Shown: positions 34,023 to 43,112, numbered from the stretch's first letter. The stretch: 64,000 nt of DNA from Streptomyces sp. SN-593 (GCF_016756395.1 NZ_AP018365.1:4191001-4255000); one strand, 5' to 3'. Notes: generated by a model from the sequence alone, not told the origin. Numbers and translations are program-made.

Positions 34023-35828
34023 TCAGTCCGCGATCGGCAGGTACACGCGGTTGCCGGCGGCGGCGAACTCCGCCGACTTGGCGGCCATTCCGGCCCGGAT
34101 CTCCTCCTCACTGCCTTCCGCGGCACCGGGCGCGCCGTCCTGGTCCACGCCGTCCTGGTCCGCGCCGCCGTGGGCGCGCCGGATGTCGTGCGAGATCCGC
34201 ATCGAGCAGAACTTCGGGCCGCACATGGAGCAGAAGTGCGCGGTCTTGGCCGGTTCGGCGGGAAGCGTCTCGTCGTGGAAGGCACGGGCGGTGTCGGGGT
34301 CGAGGGCCAGGTTGAACTGGTCCTCCCAGCGGAACTCGAAGCGCGCGTCGGACAGCGCGTCGTCCCATTCCTGGGCACCGGGGTGCCCCTTGGCGAGGTC
34401 GGCGGCGTGCGCGGCGATCTTGTAGGTGATCACCCCGGTCTTGACGTCGTCGCGGTCCGGCAGTCCGAGGTGCTCCTTCGGGGTGACGTAGCAGAGCATC
34501 GCGGTGCCCCACCAGGCGATCATCGCGGCGCCGATGCCCGAGGTGATGTGGTCGTAGGCGGGGGCGATGTCGGTGGTGAGCGGGCCGAGCGTGTAGAACG
34601 GGGCCTCCTCGCAGATCTCCTGCTGGAGGTCGATGTTCTCCTTGATCTTGTGCATGGGCACGTGACCCGGGCCCTCGATCATGGTCTGCACGTGGTGCCG
34701 CTTCGCCACGGTGTTGAGCTCGCCGAGCGTACGCAGCTCCGCGAACTGCGCCTCGTCGTTGGCGTCGGCGATCGAGCCGGGCCGCAGCCCGTCGCCGAGC
34801 GAGAACGTGACGTCGTAGGCGGCGAGGATGTCGCACAGCTCCTCGAAGTTCTCGTAGAGGAAGCTCTCGCGGTGGTGGGCCAGGCACCAGGCGGCCATGA
34901 TCGAGCCGCCGCGCGAGACGATGCCGGTCTTGCGGCGGGCGGTCAGCGGGACGTGGCGCAGCAGCACCCCGGCGTGCACCGTCATGTAGTCCACGCCCTG
35001 CTCGGCCTGCTCGACGACGGTGTCCCGGTAGACGTCCCAGCTCAGTTCCTCGGCCCGGCCGTCGACCTTCTCCAGCGCCTGGTAGAGCGGCACCGTGCCG
35101 ATGGGGACGGGGGAGTTGCGCAGCACCCACTCGCGGGTGGTGTGGATGTTCCGCCCGGTGGACAGGTCCATCACGGTGTCGGCGCCCCAGCGGGTCGCCC
35201 AGGTCATCTTCTCGACCTCCTCCTCGATGGAGGAGGCGACTGCGGAGTTGCCGATGTTGGCGTTGACCTTCACCAGGAACCGCTTGCCGATGATCATCGG
35301 CTCGATCTCGGGATGGTTGACGTTGGCCGGCAGGACGGCCCGGCCCGCGGCGATCTCCTCGCGCACGGTCTCGACCGGGACGTTCTCGCGCAGCGCGACG
35401 AACTCCATCTCCGGGGTGGTCTCGCCCCTCCTGGCGTAGGCGAGTTGGGTGACCGGACGACCGGGCCGGCCGCGCCGGGGGAGCCGGGGCCGGCCGGGGA
35501 AGACCGCGTCGAGGTTGCGCAGGCCGCCGCGCGGCGCGGTGTGCCTGAGCCCGTCGTCCTCCGGCCGGACCGGTCGACCCGGGTACTCCTCGGTGTCGCC
35601 GCGGGCGATGATCCAGTTCTCCCGGAGGGGCGCCAGGCCCCGCCGGACGTCGGTGTCGACCGACGGGTCGGTGTACGGGCCGGACGTGTCGTACAGCGTC
35701 ACGTCACGGCCGTCGGTGAGATGCACCTGGCGGACCGGCACCCGCAGGTCCGGCCGGGATCCGGTGGGACCGGTGACGTACGACTTGTGCCAACCGGTTC
35801 CACGCGTGTGCGCATCCTGCATGGTCAT
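34023..35828 (-). CDS. thiC: Phosphomethylpyrimidine synthase
   Basis: This 601-residue radical-SAM enzyme makes the HMP-P pyrimidine of thiamine from aminoimidazole ribotide. Features are GNIGNSAVASSIEEEVEKM (about residues 190-208), RGGSIMAAW (about 308) and the C-terminal MCGPKFCSMRIS (about 545), the non-canonical CxxCx4C cluster motif. Length is normal. ATG 35828 (MTMQDAHTRG) has GGGAG ten bases upstream, at the end of the TPP riboswitch. It is monocistronic as seen here. Confidence 0.97.
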   Translation of the reverse strand: MTMQDAHTRGTGWHKSYVTGPTGSRPDLRVPVRQVHLTDGRDVTLYDTSGPYTDPSVDTDVRRGLAPLRENWIIARGDTEEYPGRPVRPEDDGLRHTAPRGGLRNLDAVFPGRPRLPRRGRPGRPVTQLAYARRGETTPEMEFVALRENVPVETVREEIAAGRAVLPANVNHPEIEPMIIGKRFLVKVNANIGNSAVASSIEEEVEKMTWATRWGADTVMDLSTGRNIHTTREWVLRNSPVPIGTVPLYQALEKVDGRAEELSWDVYRDTVVEQAEQGVDYMTVHAGVLLRHVPLTARRKTGIVSRGGSIMAAWCLAHHRESFLYENFEELCDILAAYDVTFSLGDGLRPGSIADANDEAQFAELRTLGELNTVAKRHHVQTMIEGPGHVPMHKIKENIDLQQEICEEAPFYTLGPLTTDIAPAYDHITSGIGAAMIAWWGTAMLCYVTPKEHLGLPDRDDVKTGVITYKIAAHAADLAKGHPGAQEWDDALSDARFEFRWEDQFNLALDPDTARAFHDETLPAEPAKTAHFCSMCGPKFCSMRISHDIRRAHGGADQDGVDQDGAPGAAEGSEEEIRAGMAAKSAEFAAAGNRVYLPIAD

Positions 35829-35837
35829 GTGAGACCC

Positions 35838-35942
35838 ACTCCCTACGCCGGCATTACCCGGTAACAGGTTCAGCGGTCGGCGCAGCGCTCGCCCTCGGCG
35901 ATGTCAGCGCCCTCTCAGCCCGGTGCTCCGAGCTCCCGCGTT
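35838..35942 (-). promoter_or_regulatory. TPP riboswitch (THI element) in the thiC leader
   Basis: On the minus strand the leader shows GGGCTGAGAGGGCG (conserved CTGAGA) and then GCTGAACCTGTTACCGGG, TAATGCCGGCGTAGGGAG. These are the conserved blocks of the thiamine-pyrophosphate aptamer. The 3' end overlaps the probable Shine-Dalgarno GGGAG, so ligand binding likely blocks translation of thiC. Confidence 0.92.
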
Positions 35943-36010
35943 TGCAAAGGTGCTGCCAACCGTAGCGTCTGGGTACGGACATTCACCAGGGGCCTTGCGA
36001 TGATCGGGCC

Positions 36011-37513
36011 GTGGACTCCCCCCAGGCCGGCGAGCACGGCCCGCACCCCGCCGCGTCGCCCGAGCCAGGCCACGACGCCGGCCACGCCCCCGGCCACGGC
36101 CACGCGAACGGGCACGCGCACGCGCACGCGCACGGGCACAGCCATGGACACGCGCACGGGCCGGTGCCGCCGGCCTCCCGGCACCTGCGGAAGGTAATCG
36201 CGGCCGTCCTCGTGCCGTTCGCGGCCGCGGTGGTCGCCGGCATGGTGCTGCTGTGGCCGGGGGGCGCGCCGGCGCACGCGCGCAGCGGGGTCGGGTTCGA
36301 CCAGCAGACCCGGCCGGGAAAGGTGGTCCAGCTCGTGCACGTGTCCTGCAAGCAGGTCGGCGCGCTGCCCAACACCGACGGGACCGGGGACGGTTCGGGC
36401 AGCACGGGCGGGACGTCGGGCACGGCGTCGGGCTCGGCGTCGGGCGGCTCGTCCACCGCGGGGACCGCCACCGGCGACGACTGCCAGAAGGCGACGATCG
36501 AGGTGGAGTCCGGGCCGGACAAGGGCACGAAGTTCACCGAGATCGTGCAGCCCGACCAGACCCGCCGTTACACGAAGGGCGAGGGCGTGGTCCTCGCGTA
36601 CGCCCCTGACGCGCCCAAGAGCCTGCGCTACTCGGTCACCGACGTGGACCGGGGGCTGCCGATCGCGCTCCTCGCGTTGGCGTTCGCGCTGGTCGTGGTC
36701 CTGGTCGGGCGGCTGCGCGGGATCATGGCGCTGGTCGCGCTGGCGATCTCGTTCGCGATCCTGACCCTCTTCATCCTCCCGGCGATCCTGCGGGGCGACG
36801 ATCCGCTGCTGGTCGCGGTGGTCGGCGGCAGCGCGATCATGCTCATGGCGCTGTACCTGTGCCACGGCGTCAGCGCCCGGACGTCCGTGGCGGTGCTCGG
36901 CACGCTCTGCTCGCTGTTCCTGATCGGGGCGCTCGGCTCGGTCTTCATCGCGTGGGCCCGGCTGACCGGCAACACCTCCGACGAGACCGGGCTGATCCAC
37001 ACCCTCTACCCGGACATCGAGATCAAGGGGGTGCTGCTGGCCGGGGTGATCATCGGCTCGCTGGGGGTGCTCGACGACGTGACCGTCACCCAGGTCGCGG
37101 CTGTCTGGGAGCTGAAGGACGCCGACCCGACCGCGAACTGGCGCAAGCTCTACGGGGCCGGCATGCGGATCGGCCGCGACCACATCGCCTCGGTCGTCAA
37201 CACCCTGGTGATGGCCTACGCGGGCGCCGCCCTCCCGCTGCTGCTGCTCTTCTCGATCGCCCGCAGCGGGGTGTTCCAGGTGGCGAGCAGCGAACTGGTG
37301 GCCGAGGAGATCGTCCGGACGCTGGTCGGCAGCATCGGCCTGGTGGCGTCGGTGCCGCTGACGACGGCGCTGGCCGCGCTGGTGGTCAGCGCGGACCGCG
37401 GCGGCCGGGGCGCCGCGGAAGGACCTGGGCACGGTCCGGACGGCGGTGCCCCGTCGGCGGCGCTTCCCGGGCCGTCCCGCCCGGCCGGGCGCAGCCACCG
37501 CCGGGTGAAATGA
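36011..37513 (+). CDS. YibE/F family membrane protein with His-rich N-terminus
   Basis: This 500-residue polytopic membrane protein of PF07907 has about eight helices. Residues 20-50 are a remarkable His/Gly/Ala tract (repeats of HGHxHGHAH) likely to bind Zn, Ni or Co. A membrane span at about 60-85 follows, then a Gly/Ser-rich extracytoplasmic loop with two Cys. The transmembrane core has RLRGIMALVALAISF (about 232) and VLDDVTVTQVAAVWEL (about 355), the family hallmark. The GTG start at 36011 lies close to the TPP riboswitch of thiC. The transported substrate of the family is not established. Confidence 0.85.
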   Translation: MDSPQAGEHGPHPAASPEPGHDAGHAPGHGHANGHAHAHAHGHSHGHAHGPVPPASRHLRKVIAAVLVPFAAAVVAGMVLLWPGGAPAHARSGVGFDQQTRPGKVVQLVHVSCKQVGALPNTDGTGDGSGSTGGTSGTASGSASGGSSTAGTATGDDCQKATIEVESGPDKGTKFTEIVQPDQTRRYTKGEGVVLAYAPDAPKSLRYSVTDVDRGLPIALLALAFALVVVLVGRLRGIMALVALAISFAILTLFILPAILRGDDPLLVAVVGGSAIMLMALYLCHGVSARTSVAVLGTLCSLFLIGALGSVFIAWARLTGNTSDETGLIHTLYPDIEIKGVLLAGVIIGSLGVLDDVTVTQVAAVWELKDADPTANWRKLYGAGMRIGRDHIASVVNTLVMAYAGAALPLLLLFSIARSGVFQVASSELVAEEIVRTLVGSIGLVASVPLTTALAALVVSADRGGRGAAEGPGHGPDGGAPSAALPGPSRPAGRSHRRVK

Positions 37514-37590
37514 GACGGACCGGCGGACGGCCCGAGCCGTTCACCGGTCCGCGCGACGCCGCCCCGGCCTCGACCGCCGGGACGCCCGCG

Positions 37591-37806
37591 TCACCAGTCG
37601 CGCTTCTTGCCGGACCCTCCCGAGGTGACGCGCTTCACCACGAAGACCAGCGCTGCGACCAGGACCACGAAGACGAACACCTTGAAGAGCAGGCCGATCA
37701 CGAAGCTCACCAGGCTCGCGATCAGCGTGCCGAACACGACCAGCGCGATGACCGGGATGCCGATCCACTTGACCCACCAGGGCAGGCTCTTCAGCAGATT
37801 CTCCAT
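37591..37806 (-). CDS. DUF5326 small membrane protein
   Basis: This 71-residue streptomycete protein begins with an amphipathic LLKSLPWWVKW and then has two adjacent hydrophobic segments (about residues 14-32 and 35-57), ending in a basic tail KRVTSGGSGKKRDW. This is the family pattern. It is transcribed on the same strand as the cupin gene, 141 bp before it in gene order. Function unknown. Confidence 0.85.
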   Translation of the reverse strand: MENLLKSLPWWVKWIGIPVIALVVFGTLIASLVSFVIGLLFKVFVFVVLVAALVFVVKRVTSGGSGKKRDW

Positions 37807-37947
37807 AACGCTCTTTCGCTCCTAGGTCGCTGTGCGGGGCGCACTCGGGACTCTGCGGTACCGCGGCTCCGTGCCGTACTTCGACTGTAGGTCCACCCGG
37901 GGGCCGGACGAAGGCCGGGCAGGCCCCATCCGACCCTGATCCTCCCC

Positions 37948-38265
37948 TTAGGGTTCCGGCGGCGAGAAGACCACCATGACCCTGAGGTCCTCGGTGACGT
38001 GGTGGAAGCGGTGCGGGGTGCCGGCCGGCACGTAGACCACGCTGCCGCGCGCGACGGTGGTCGTCTCGTCCCCGACGGTGATCGCGGCCCGCCCGCTGAC
38101 CACGAGGTAGATCTCGTCCTGCGCGTGCGGCTGCTGCGGGTCGCTCTCGCCGGCCCCGACCGCGTACAAGCCGGCCGACATGGTGCGCTCCCGCAGGAAA
38201 CGGAGGTACGCGCCCTGGTTCGCGGCACGCTCCGCGTCCAGGTCGTCCAGCCGGAACACCTTCAT
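37948..38265 (-). CDS. Small cupin-domain protein
   Basis: This 105-residue single cupin has QPHAQDEIYLVVSGRA (cupin motif 1, about residues 43-58) and VYVPAGTPHRFHHV (motif 2, about 78-91) with the metal-ligand His and Glu positions. GGAGGA lies upstream of the paired ATGs at 38268 and 38265; the second was taken. Function beyond a probable metal-bound small-molecule or sensing role is unknown. It is divergent from the holin-like gene. Confidence 0.85.
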   Translation of the reverse strand: MKVFRLDDLDAERAANQGAYLRFLRERTMSAGLYAVGAGESDPQQPHAQDEIYLVVSGRAAITVGDETTTVARGSVVYVPAGTPHRFHHVTEDLRVMVVFSPPEP

Positions 38266-38345
38266 CATTTCGCTCCTCCGCTGCGGTACGGCCACGGTTC
38301 TGTCGCGTCTCTTGTCCCGATGATCGGACCTGCGACGATCTCACC

Positions 38346-38726
38346 ATGAAGAATTTCGTCGTCAAGACCCTGGCGAACGCCGCCGCCCTGGGCGTCGCCG
38401 TCTGGCTGCTCAAGGGCATCACGCTCACCGGGAACTCGGTGTGGCGCGAAGCACTGACGCTCATACTCGTCGCCCTCGTCTTCGGCGTGGTGAACTGGCT
38501 GGTGAAACCGGTCGTCAAGGTGCTGTCGTTTCCGCTGTTCATCCTCACCCTGGGCCTGATCACCCTCGTGGTGAACGCGCTGATGCTGCTGCTGACGTCG
38601 TGGCTGGCCGGTCACCTCAGTCTGAAGTTCCACGTGCACGGCTTCTGGACGGCGGTGCTCGGCGGGCTGATCGTCAGCATCGTGGCGTGGGCGATGCACG
38701 TCGTCCTCCCGGACGAGGACGACTGA
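38346..38726 (+). CDS. Phage holin family / YvlD-like membrane protein
   Basis: The 126-residue membrane protein has four hydrophobic segments and the PF04020 signature: WLLKGITLTG (about 21), FGVVNWLVKPVVKVLSFPLFILTLGLITLVVNALMLLL spread over about residues 46-83, and a C-terminal GFWTAVLGGLIVSI. Despite the holin name, the chromosomal family is widespread and its role unknown; no phage genes are nearby. The stop codon lies in a 10-bp tandem repeat. Confidence 0.88.
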   Translation: MKNFVVKTLANAAALGVAVWLLKGITLTGNSVWREALTLILVALVFGVVNWLVKPVVKVLSFPLFILTLGLITLVVNALMLLLTSWLAGHLSLKFHVHGFWTAVLGGLIVSIVAWAMHVVLPDEDD

Positions 38727-38750
38727 GGGCGACTGAGGGCGACTGAGGAC
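38721..38750. repeat. 10-bp tandem repeat at the end of the holin-like gene
   Basis: GACTGAGGGC, GACTGAGGGC and GACTGAGGAC in direct tandem. The first copy supplies the last Asp codon and TGA stop, and the others repeat the stop out of frame. Confidence 0.9.
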
Positions 38751-38823
38751 AGCCCGGGGACGGCCGGGAACGGCCGAGGACGCCGGGATCACCGCCGGGG
38801 ACCGCTGGGAGGATGAGGGCCGG

Positions 38824-39999
38824 ATGACGCAGGACCGCAGGGCGCAGGACACGGCGGGGGACCCGGCCGGCGACGTCGGCGACAGCACGCGGAGCGTGCA
38901 CGCCGGCCGTCCCGAGGCTAGGCCGTACGAGCCCTCGCTGCCCGGCCCGGTGTTCGTCTCGCACTACCACCTGCCCGGCGAGCCGACCGGCCCCTACGCC
39001 TACGGCCGGGACGACAACCCCACCTGGGATCTGCTGGAGCGGGCGATCGCGGAACTGGAGGCGCCCGGCGACCCGGACGCGACCACACTCTCCTTCGCCT
39101 CCGGCATGGGCGCGGTCTCCGCGGTGCTGCTGTCCCAGGTGCGCTCCGGCGACGCGGTCGTCCTCCCGTCGGACTGCTACCAGACCACGCGCGCGCTGGT
39201 CGAACGCCTGGAGTCGTACGGTGTCGAGGTGCGGATGGCGCCGACCGCCGGCGACGCGCAGCTCCCATTGCTCGACGGCGCCCGGCTGGTCTGGCTGGAG
39301 ACCCCCTCCAACCCGCAGTTGGACGTGTGCGACGTCCGGCGGCTTGCGGCCGCCGCCCACGCGGCGGGCGCGCTGGTCGCGGTGGACAACACGCTGGCCA
39401 CACCGCTGGGGCAGCGGCCGCTCGACCTGGGCGCGGACTTCTCCGTGTCCAGCGGCACCAAGGCGCTGGCCGGGCACGGCGACCTGCTGATGGGATACGT
39501 CACCACACGCGACGCCGCACTGGCCGGCTCGGTGCGGACGTGGCGCAAGACCGTGGGTGCCATCCCGGGGCCCATGGAGGCGTGGCTGGCGCACCGCTCG
39601 CTCGCCACGCTGGCGCTGCGGGTGGACCGCCAGGCGGCCAACGCGCTGGCGCTGGCCCGCGCCCTGCTGGAGCGGCCCGAGGTCTCGGGGGTACGGCACC
39701 CGGGGCTGCCCGGCGACCCGTCGCACGCGGTCGCCCTGACCCAGATGCGCCGCTTCGGCAGCGTGGTCTCCTTCACGCTGCCGGACCGGGAGCACGCCGA
39801 GCGCTTCCTCGCCGCGCTGCGGATGACCTCGGAGGCGACGAGCTTCGGCAGCGTGCAGTGCACCGCTGAGCGCCGGGCCCGCTGGGGCGGCGACGCGGTG
39901 GCGCCGGGCTTCGTCCGCTTCTCGGTGGGCGTCGAGGACCCGGACGACATCGTGGCCGATGTGCGCCGCGCCCTCGACGAGGCCGCGCGCCGCCGGTAG
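38824..39999 (+). CDS. Cystathionine gamma-lyase-like PLP enzyme
   Basis: The 391-residue product belongs to the Cys/Met-metabolism PLP family, cleaving or forming C-S bonds (cystathionine gamma-lyase or a related beta/gamma-lyase). Features are AYGRDDNPTWDLLERAIAELE (about 60-80), FASGMGAVSAV, LVWLETPSNPQLDVCD (about 156-171), DNTLATP and the PLP lysine in SSGTKALAGHGDLLMG (about 211-226). Length and motifs are complete. Exact reaction cannot be told from the sequence. It follows the holin-like gene by 97 bp and precedes a serine hydrolase by 30 bp. Confidence 0.88.
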   Translation: MTQDRRAQDTAGDPAGDVGDSTRSVHAGRPEARPYEPSLPGPVFVSHYHLPGEPTGPYAYGRDDNPTWDLLERAIAELEAPGDPDATTLSFASGMGAVSAVLLSQVRSGDAVVLPSDCYQTTRALVERLESYGVEVRMAPTAGDAQLPLLDGARLVWLETPSNPQLDVCDVRRLAAAAHAAGALVAVDNTLATPLGQRPLDLGADFSVSSGTKALAGHGDLLMGYVTTRDAALAGSVRTWRKTVGAIPGPMEAWLAHRSLATLALRVDRQAANALALARALLERPEVSGVRHPGLPGDPSHAVALTQMRRFGSVVSFTLPDREHAERFLAALRMTSEATSFGSVQCTAERRARWGGDAVAPGFVRFSVGVEDPDDIVADVRRALDEAARRR

Positions 40000-40029
40000 C
40001 CGGTCGCACCGCGCGGCTAGCGTACGGCC

Positions 40030-41211
40030 ATGACCAACTCTGCGAGCGGGTCCGGCGCCCCGGACCTGGCCGGCGTCCTGCGTCCGTACGTGGCCGACGG
40101 CACGCTGCCCGGGGCGGTGGGCCTGGTGGCGCGGGGCGGCGACGTGGAGGTCGCGGTGGTCGGGTCGGCGGACGCCGAGGGCCGCACGCCGATGGACAGG
40201 GAGTCGATCTTCCGGATCGCCTCGATCACCAAGCCGATCACGGCCGCCGCGGTGATGGTGCTGGTCGACGACGACCGGATCGACCTCGCGGACCCGGTGC
40301 GGCGCTGGCTCCCGGAGCTGGCCGAGCCCCGCGTCGTCCGCACCCCGCGCGGCCCGCTGGACGACGTGGTGCCCGCCGTCCGCCCGATCACGGTGGAGGA
40401 CCTGCTCAGCTCGCGTACCGGGTACGGCTTCCCGGCCGACTTCGAACTGCCCGCCGTGCGAGCGCTGATGGCCGAGGGCGTGCAGTCCGACGGCCGCGAG
40501 CCGCAGCGCTTCCTGCCCACCGACGCGTGGCTGCGGGTGCTGGCGGGCATCCCGATGCTGCACCAGCCGGGCGATGCCTGGCTCTACAACACCTCCTCCG
40601 ACCTGCAGGGCGTCCTGGTCGAACGGGTGAGCGGCCAGTCGCTGCCCGATTTCCTGGCCGAGCGGATCTTCGAGCGGCTGGGCATGCGGGACACCGGCTT
40701 CGTCGTCCCCGCCGCGAAGCGCGACCGTCTCACCGGCTACTACCGGGCCGCTGCATCGGGCGGCCTGGAACTGCTCGACGGTCCGGACGGCCAGTGGAGC
40801 AGGCTGCCGCCCCTGGCGTCCGGTGCCGGCGGGCTGGTGTCGACCGTCGACGACTGGCTGGCGTTCGGCAGGATGCTGCTCGCCGAGGGGGCCACCGCGG
40901 ACGGCCGGCGGCTGCTGTCGGCGCGCTCGGTGCGGCTCATGACGACCGACCACCTCACCGGGGCGCAGCGGGCGGCGTGCCCGCTCTTCCTGGAGGGCCA
41001 GGGCTGGGGCTTCGGCGGCGCCGTGGACGTCGAGGCCGTCAGCCCCTGGAACGTCCCCGGACGGTACGGCTGGGTCGGCGGCACCGGCACGTCGGCGCAC
41101 GTGGTGCCCGCGACCGGCGCCGTCCACGTCCTGCTGACCCAGCTCGCGGCGACCGGCCCGGTGCACGCGCGGCAGCAGCGGGACTTCTGGCGCTACGCGG
41201 CGGCCGGGTGA
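40030..41211 (+). CDS. Serine hydrolase, beta-lactamase class C/EstB-like
   Basis: The 393-residue product has the class C penicillin-binding fold. The nucleophile motif SITK (SxxK) lies near residue 64, YNTS (YxN) near 187, and a C-terminal GWVGGTGTS block (the KTG equivalent) near 354. No signal peptide is visible, so it is probably a cytoplasmic esterase/peptidase rather than a secreted lactamase. It sits 30 bp after the PLP lyase gene. Substrate unknown. Confidence 0.87.
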   Translation: MTNSASGSGAPDLAGVLRPYVADGTLPGAVGLVARGGDVEVAVVGSADAEGRTPMDRESIFRIASITKPITAAAVMVLVDDDRIDLADPVRRWLPELAEPRVVRTPRGPLDDVVPAVRPITVEDLLSSRTGYGFPADFELPAVRALMAEGVQSDGREPQRFLPTDAWLRVLAGIPMLHQPGDAWLYNTSSDLQGVLVERVSGQSLPDFLAERIFERLGMRDTGFVVPAAKRDRLTGYYRAAASGGLELLDGPDGQWSRLPPLASGAGGLVSTVDDWLAFGRMLLAEGATADGRRLLSARSVRLMTTDHLTGAQRAACPLFLEGQGWGFGGAVDVEAVSPWNVPGRYGWVGGTGTSAHVVPATGAVHVLLTQLAATGPVHARQQRDFWRYAAAG

Positions 41212-41278
41212 CGGGTCGGGCGGGATTTCCCGGTTCCCCGCACGTTTGCCCGGCGCCCGGTCGCGGCAGATCTCAGGC

Positions 41279-41782
41279 ATGCCTCCGGACTCGCTTCCCC
41301 TCCCCTCCACCCGGCCGGTGGTCAAGCGCACGGCCCGCGCAATCATCCTCGACGGCGACCGGCTGGTGCTGATCAAACGCACCAAGCCCGGCCTCGCGCC
41401 GTACTGGCTGACGCCCGGCGGCGGCGTCGAGGACGAGGACGCCGGGGTGCTCTCCGCGCTGCACCGCGAGATCGACGAGGAGCTGGGCGGCAAGATCGTC
41501 GACCCGGTGCCCGCCTTCGTCGACACCGTCGAGCACATCGCGGAGGACGGGTCGCACGGGGTGAAGGTGCAGTACTTCTTCGTCTGCCGGCTGGCGTCGA
41601 TGGATCTGGACCGGCGGCACGGCCCGGAGATCGACGAGCCGTGCGGCAGCTACGAGGTCGTACGGGTGCCGTTCACCAGGATGGGGCTCGCGTCCGTGGA
41701 GATCGTCCCGCTGACCCTGCGGCACTACCTGGACGCGAACATCGAAGGGGTGCTCGGGCTGCTCGGGCCCGACCTGGGCTGA
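41279..41782 (+). CDS. NUDIX hydrolase
   Basis: The 167-residue single-domain NUDIX hydrolase has a full Nudix box, GGGVEDEDAGVLSALHREIDEELG (about 42-65; pattern Gx5Ex7REUxEExGU). It cleaves nucleoside diphosphates linked to another group; the substrate is not evident. A C-terminal extension follows, with PLTLRHYLDANIEGVLGLLG. ATG 41279 was preferred over an upstream GTG-type frame. The gene runs towards the frameshifted HAD gene. Confidence 0.88.
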   Translation: MPPDSLPLPSTRPVVKRTARAIILDGDRLVLIKRTKPGLAPYWLTPGGGVEDEDAGVLSALHREIDEELGGKIVDPVPAFVDTVEHIAEDGSHGVKVQYFFVCRLASMDLDRRHGPEIDEPCGSYEVVRVPFTRMGLASVEIVPLTLRHYLDANIEGVLGLLGPDLG

Positions 41783-41849
41783 GCCGGGGCCGGCCCGGTC
41801 CAGGCTCCGCCCGGGTGCGGCCCCGGCCGAGGCCGCACCGGGCCGCCGG

Positions 41850-42486
41850 TCAGCCACCCGCGACGAGGTCGTACGCCTCCCGCAGGTCGCCACCGGTGTA
41901 CGCGTGCGTGGCCATGCCGCTGACGTGGTCGTCCCCGTTGACCGCGACCGAGACCGGGACCACGCCGAACAAGGCGGTGTCCGACAACGAGTCGCCGTAG
42001 GCCACGCAGTCGGCGCGGCTCACTCCGTAGGCGGGCGCACAGCTCGTCGGCGATGACCACCTTCGACTCGGGCAGCAGGATGCCCGTCAGGTCGAACGCG
42101 GCGTCCGGGGCGAAGGGGAACGCGGGGAAGACCGAGGCACGGGCGTCGTGGACGCCCCAGGCACGCAGCCGGGTCACGAAGAAGTCGGGGGAGAGCGAGA
42201 TCACCGCACAGTGCTCGCCGCGGGCGGTGATGTCGGCCCAGACCTCGCGTATGCCGGCCAGCCACGGCGCCCCCGCGAACGCGCCGGCCACGTGGTGCTC
42301 GGTGAGCGCGGACCACATCCGGTAGGCGCGTTGGGCGTACCCGGGAGAATCGATCGCACCGCTGGACAGCGCGTGCTCCAGCTCCCGGAACTCGGCGGTC
42401 ATCCCGATCTGCCGGGAGATCTCCATGCCGGCGGACGTGCCGGACATCAGCGTGCCGTCCATGTCGAAGATGTGCAGTCGAGTCAT
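41850..42486 (-). pseudogene. HAD-IB phosphatase (phosphoserine-phosphatase type), frameshifted
   Basis: The first frame reads MTRLHIFDMDGTLMSGTSAG (motif I DMDGT) to VVIADELCAR. At about 42030 one extra base shifts the frame; the correct continuation is YGVSRADCVAYGDSLSDTAL (motif III/IV), ending GGDLREAYDLVAGG and a stop at 41850. The span is 637 bp, i.e. 3n+1. Without the extra base it would be a complete enzyme of about 211 residues. Read straight, it runs on out of frame to 41725. It could be a true pseudogene or a sequencing error. AAGGGGG precedes the ATG, and a parS site lies 28 bp upstream. Confidence 0.85.
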
Positions 42487-42513
42487 TCCGCCCCCTTGGT
42501 CGTCCCCGCCAGT

Positions 42514-42527
42514 GTTCCACGTGGAAC
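42514..42527. other. parS
   Basis: GTTCCACGTGGAAC, a perfect palindrome, between the frameshifted HAD gene and the MarR gene. Confidence 0.9.
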
Positions 42528-42572
42528 ACGCCGCGTGACCGTCGGCGCCGCGATATAGGTCCGCGAGCGAAT

Positions 42573-42589
42573 AGTCCCGTAGCGGAACT
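42573..42589. promoter_or_regulatory. Possible MarR operator (imperfect palindrome)
   Basis: AGTCCCGTAGCGGAACT is a 17-bp imperfect palindrome (outer AGT-CCG / CGG-ACT) ending 19 bp before the MarR start codon. Autoregulation is inferred from position only. Confidence 0.4.
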
Positions 42590-42608
42590 CTTTCACTACT
42601 CTCGACCC

Positions 42609-43112
42609 ATGACCGGCCAGACCACCCCCACACCCGCGACGACCACCGATGTCTCCTTCCTGCTCCATCACACGGCGCACGTGCTGGCCACCCGCATGAC
42701 GGCCGCCCTCGCGGAGATCGGCACGTCACCCCGCGCACACTGCGTGCTCGCCCACGCCTCGCAGACCGAGCGGACCCAGGCGCAACTCGCCGAACTCTCC
42801 GACCTGGACAAGACCACCATGGTCGTGACCGTCGACCAACTGGAGCGCGACGGACTGGCCGAGCGGGTGCCCTCCGCACAGGACCGACGGGCCCGGATCA
42901 TCAAGGTCACCCCGAAGGGCGCGCAGGTCGTGGCGACCGGACAGGCCATCGTCGACCGGGTGCACGGCGACGTGCTCGACGCCCTGCCCGACGAGGAGAG
43001 GGCCGCCTTCGTCTCCGCGCTCACCCGGCTCGCCACGGGACACCTGTCCACGCCCGTCGAGTCCGCGGAGGGCGGCCAAGGGGTACGCCGCCCCCGGCAG
43101 TCGCGCACGTGA
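42609..43112 (+). CDS. MarR family transcriptional regulator
   Basis: The 167-residue product has a winged-helix MarR fold at about residues 30-130. The recognition region is TQAQLAELSDLDKTTMVVTVDQLE (about 58-81), followed by a wing RVPSAQDRRARIIKVTPKG (about 89-107). Usual effectors are phenolics or oxidants; none can be read. The ATG has no clear Shine-Dalgarno and may be leaderless, as often in streptomycetes. A possible operator lies just upstream. It converges with the serine hydrolase gene at 43152. Confidence 0.9.
   Translation: MTGQTTPTPATTTDVSFLLHHTAHVLATRMTAALAEIGTSPRAHCVLAHASQTERTQAQLAELSDLDKTTMVVTVDQLERDGLAERVPSAQDRRARIIKVTPKGAQVVATGQAIVDRVHGDVLDALPDEERAAFVSALTRLATGHLSTPVESAEGGQGVRRPRQSRT

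Noticed and set aside
38628..38641. A parS-like site with GTTCCACGTGCACG
   Set aside because: Only 11 of 14 positions fit and the right arm is broken; it is inside the holin-like gene and explained by its codons.
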